From positions 83,363-112,384 of the forward strand of contig NW_014577925.1 in NCBI RefSeq assembly GCF_000485595.1: a stretch of DNA of 29,022 nt. The letters run 5' to 3'. Under the pieces are notes generated by a model, which was given only the letters and a program-made list of their open reading frames with translations, was not told the DNA's origin and did not search any database. Position numbers and translations under genes: made by a program. This stretch comes from Priapulus caudatus (lineage: Eukaryota; Priapulida; Priapulimorpha; Priapulimorphida; Priapulidae). Every line of letters begins with the position of its first letter. Within the stretch, counting starts at the first letter, position 1. Of the stretch, positions 27,802-29,022 are shown piece after piece.

Positions 27802-28640
27802 TTCGCGAGTAGTAATAATAATAGTAATAAGTCATGATCGTAAATATAGGTGACAATAATTAAACGTTAATCGTAATTTATTACAAACACTGTATGCAAT
27901 GTTGTACAAGACTGGGATCTGTGTCTGCGATCCCTCAACTTGCCAGTTTCTCAAAGCTATTTCGTGTGCTTTGTAAACAAGCGGACTTTTTGCGATTCAT
28001 ACTTTTCGCACTGATATTATTTCCAGAAGGTATGAGATTTTCTCGCTGACAATATGTTTAAAAGTATTTGCGACGATGGAGCTATTTATATCGATTTTAT
28101 CATTCATAGGGTAGTATTTAAATTGACTACGTCACGAATTTTCTATGGTGTATATTTGTAAAATTTTTGTTGCAATTTTTTTTACTTGAAAAGTAAGTAC
28201 TAACGGCACTAAATGTATCCTCAAATTCTTACCTGATAAGATTGTTTTTCAACTAGTTAAAAATCCAAAATTCGGGGCGATTTGATATATTGATCATGTA
28301 ATAGCTTTCTATGGGCTATGTATGAGTAACGAGGGTTTACTCACATCAAATGGAATAGCAAAATAGGAAGTATAATGCAGCAATTTAACTATCAAAGCGA
28401 ACAGAATCACTTGCATTTTGTGAAAAAGTGGACATGATTTTTTTTACTTTTACTATTTACGGTTTGCTACAGCTACCGTGGAGTTCATATAGTGCGCGTT
28501 TTGATAGATTGCGCATTTTTAAGAGCACGTACGTGCGATTCGCCTCATTGTGCGAGCTTCTGTGCGTCATACTAGTTTACCTGCGCGTTTTGCAGTAAGT
28601 ATATTGTAGACACGTGATTAGCGCTACCTTGTTTAAGAGG
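27802..28640. other. AT-rich stretch, nothing recognised
   Basis: About 840 bases of AT-rich DNA without an exon-like frame, tandem repeat or clear inverted repeat. Confidence 0.6.
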
Positions 28641-28726
28641 TTACCTTTCTCGATCGGTGTCTTCTAACAAGAGCCTCGAGAAGCGATGGCTTCCACCTTA
28701 TATACGCCACGCCCCTTTTTCCTACG

Positions 28727-28975
28727 TCACCTCTCGTTATAGCTCCCTTCTCCGCTTCCTCCGGCCAACTGGACATACCAAATACGGGAATGCAGTCCTA
28801 TACCTTCTCCATTACTCAGAGCGAATGCTACGGATATGCATGTCTTCGCTCTCGGCTCGTACTTGGCCGAATTCCATGATGCCATTCCTGGCCTGATGTC
28901 ATAGGTCATCTGGTCAGCGTCTAGGTTGTCACCAGGCGTAATGCCCGAGGAAACCTTAGCCTCGCGTTCGACCAT
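28727..28975 (-). CDS. Exon-like open frame at the right edge, unrecognised
   Basis: ATG at 28975 on the - strand encodes MVEREAKVSSGITPGDNLDA and 62 further residues to a stop at the junction AACGAGAGGTGACG, where AG|GTGACG could instead be a splice donor. The composition is balanced and not repeat-derived, and there is an in-frame TAA just upstream of the ATG. A + strand frame overlaps it. No family is recognised; it could be the first exon of a gene lying off the left-hand side of this exon, or chance. Confidence 0.2.
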   Translation of the reverse strand: MVEREAKVSSGITPGDNLDADQMTYDIRPGMASWNSAKYEPRAKTCISVAFALSNGEGIGLHSRIWYVQLAGGSGEGSYNER

Positions 28976-29022
28976 TGCTTACTCTCGTACGTGCTCGACT
29001 GGCTCGCGTAGCGTCCATTCTC

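Overview
The window is animal nuclear DNA. It holds one complete, intron-rich, single-copy-looking gene on the + strand: a group I p21-activated kinase (PAK1/2/3 type). I could assemble it from 12 coding exons with consistent phases (1884 to 20563, 538 codons plus stop). The protein has an N-terminal Nck-type proline motif, a CRIB/autoinhibitory segment, a PIX-binding-like segment and a full Ste20-family kinase domain. The long introns, AT-rich composition, TTAGGG-type interstitial telomeric tracts and dense miniature inverted-repeat elements suggest a non-vertebrate metazoan, perhaps marine. The sequence does not let me name the phylum.

Layout. 1-1883: CA repeat, a CAGGG-ended miniature element, AT-rich DNA and a GT/GC repeat ahead of the first coding exon. 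1884-20563: the PAK gene. Intron 1 is 8.4 kb and carries a CpG-rich stretch (about 3.8-5.8 kb) with a phase-compatible candidate alternative first exon, two more miniature elements, and a third whose core is telomeric repeat. Intron 2 holds a TIR element with internal tandem arrays. Intron 3 begins with a minisatellite that copies the splice donor. Intron 4 has a duplicated repeat, a tRNA-derived SINE-like sequence and a short TTAGGG tract. Intron 7 holds a clean hAT-type element with a perfect 8-bp target duplication. Intron 9 also begins with a donor-copying repeat. Intron 11 holds an element with near-perfect 19-bp TIRs. 20564-about 22975: probable long 3' UTR ending near two AATAAA signals.

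From 23 kb to the end the DNA is repeat-dominated: a 1-kb inverted-repeat element, an 820-bp alternating purine-pyrimidine array, a possible first exon of a type II membrane protein, two adjacent inverted-repeat elements each enclosing telomeric repeats, small palindromes, duplicated exon-like fragments on the - strand, and relics resembling pogo/Tigger ends.

Two patterns stand out. First, three separate units (8226-8504, 25586-25790, 25806-26255) have unrelated inverted-repeat arms but the same kind of core, degenerate (AACCCT)n telomeric repeat; the first also has a 9-bp flanking direct repeat. Second, two introns of the same gene (3 and 9) start with minisatellites whose units include the last exon bases plus the 5' splice site, so decoy splice donors are arrayed downstream of the real ones. 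No prokaryotic, viral or CRISPR feature was seen.
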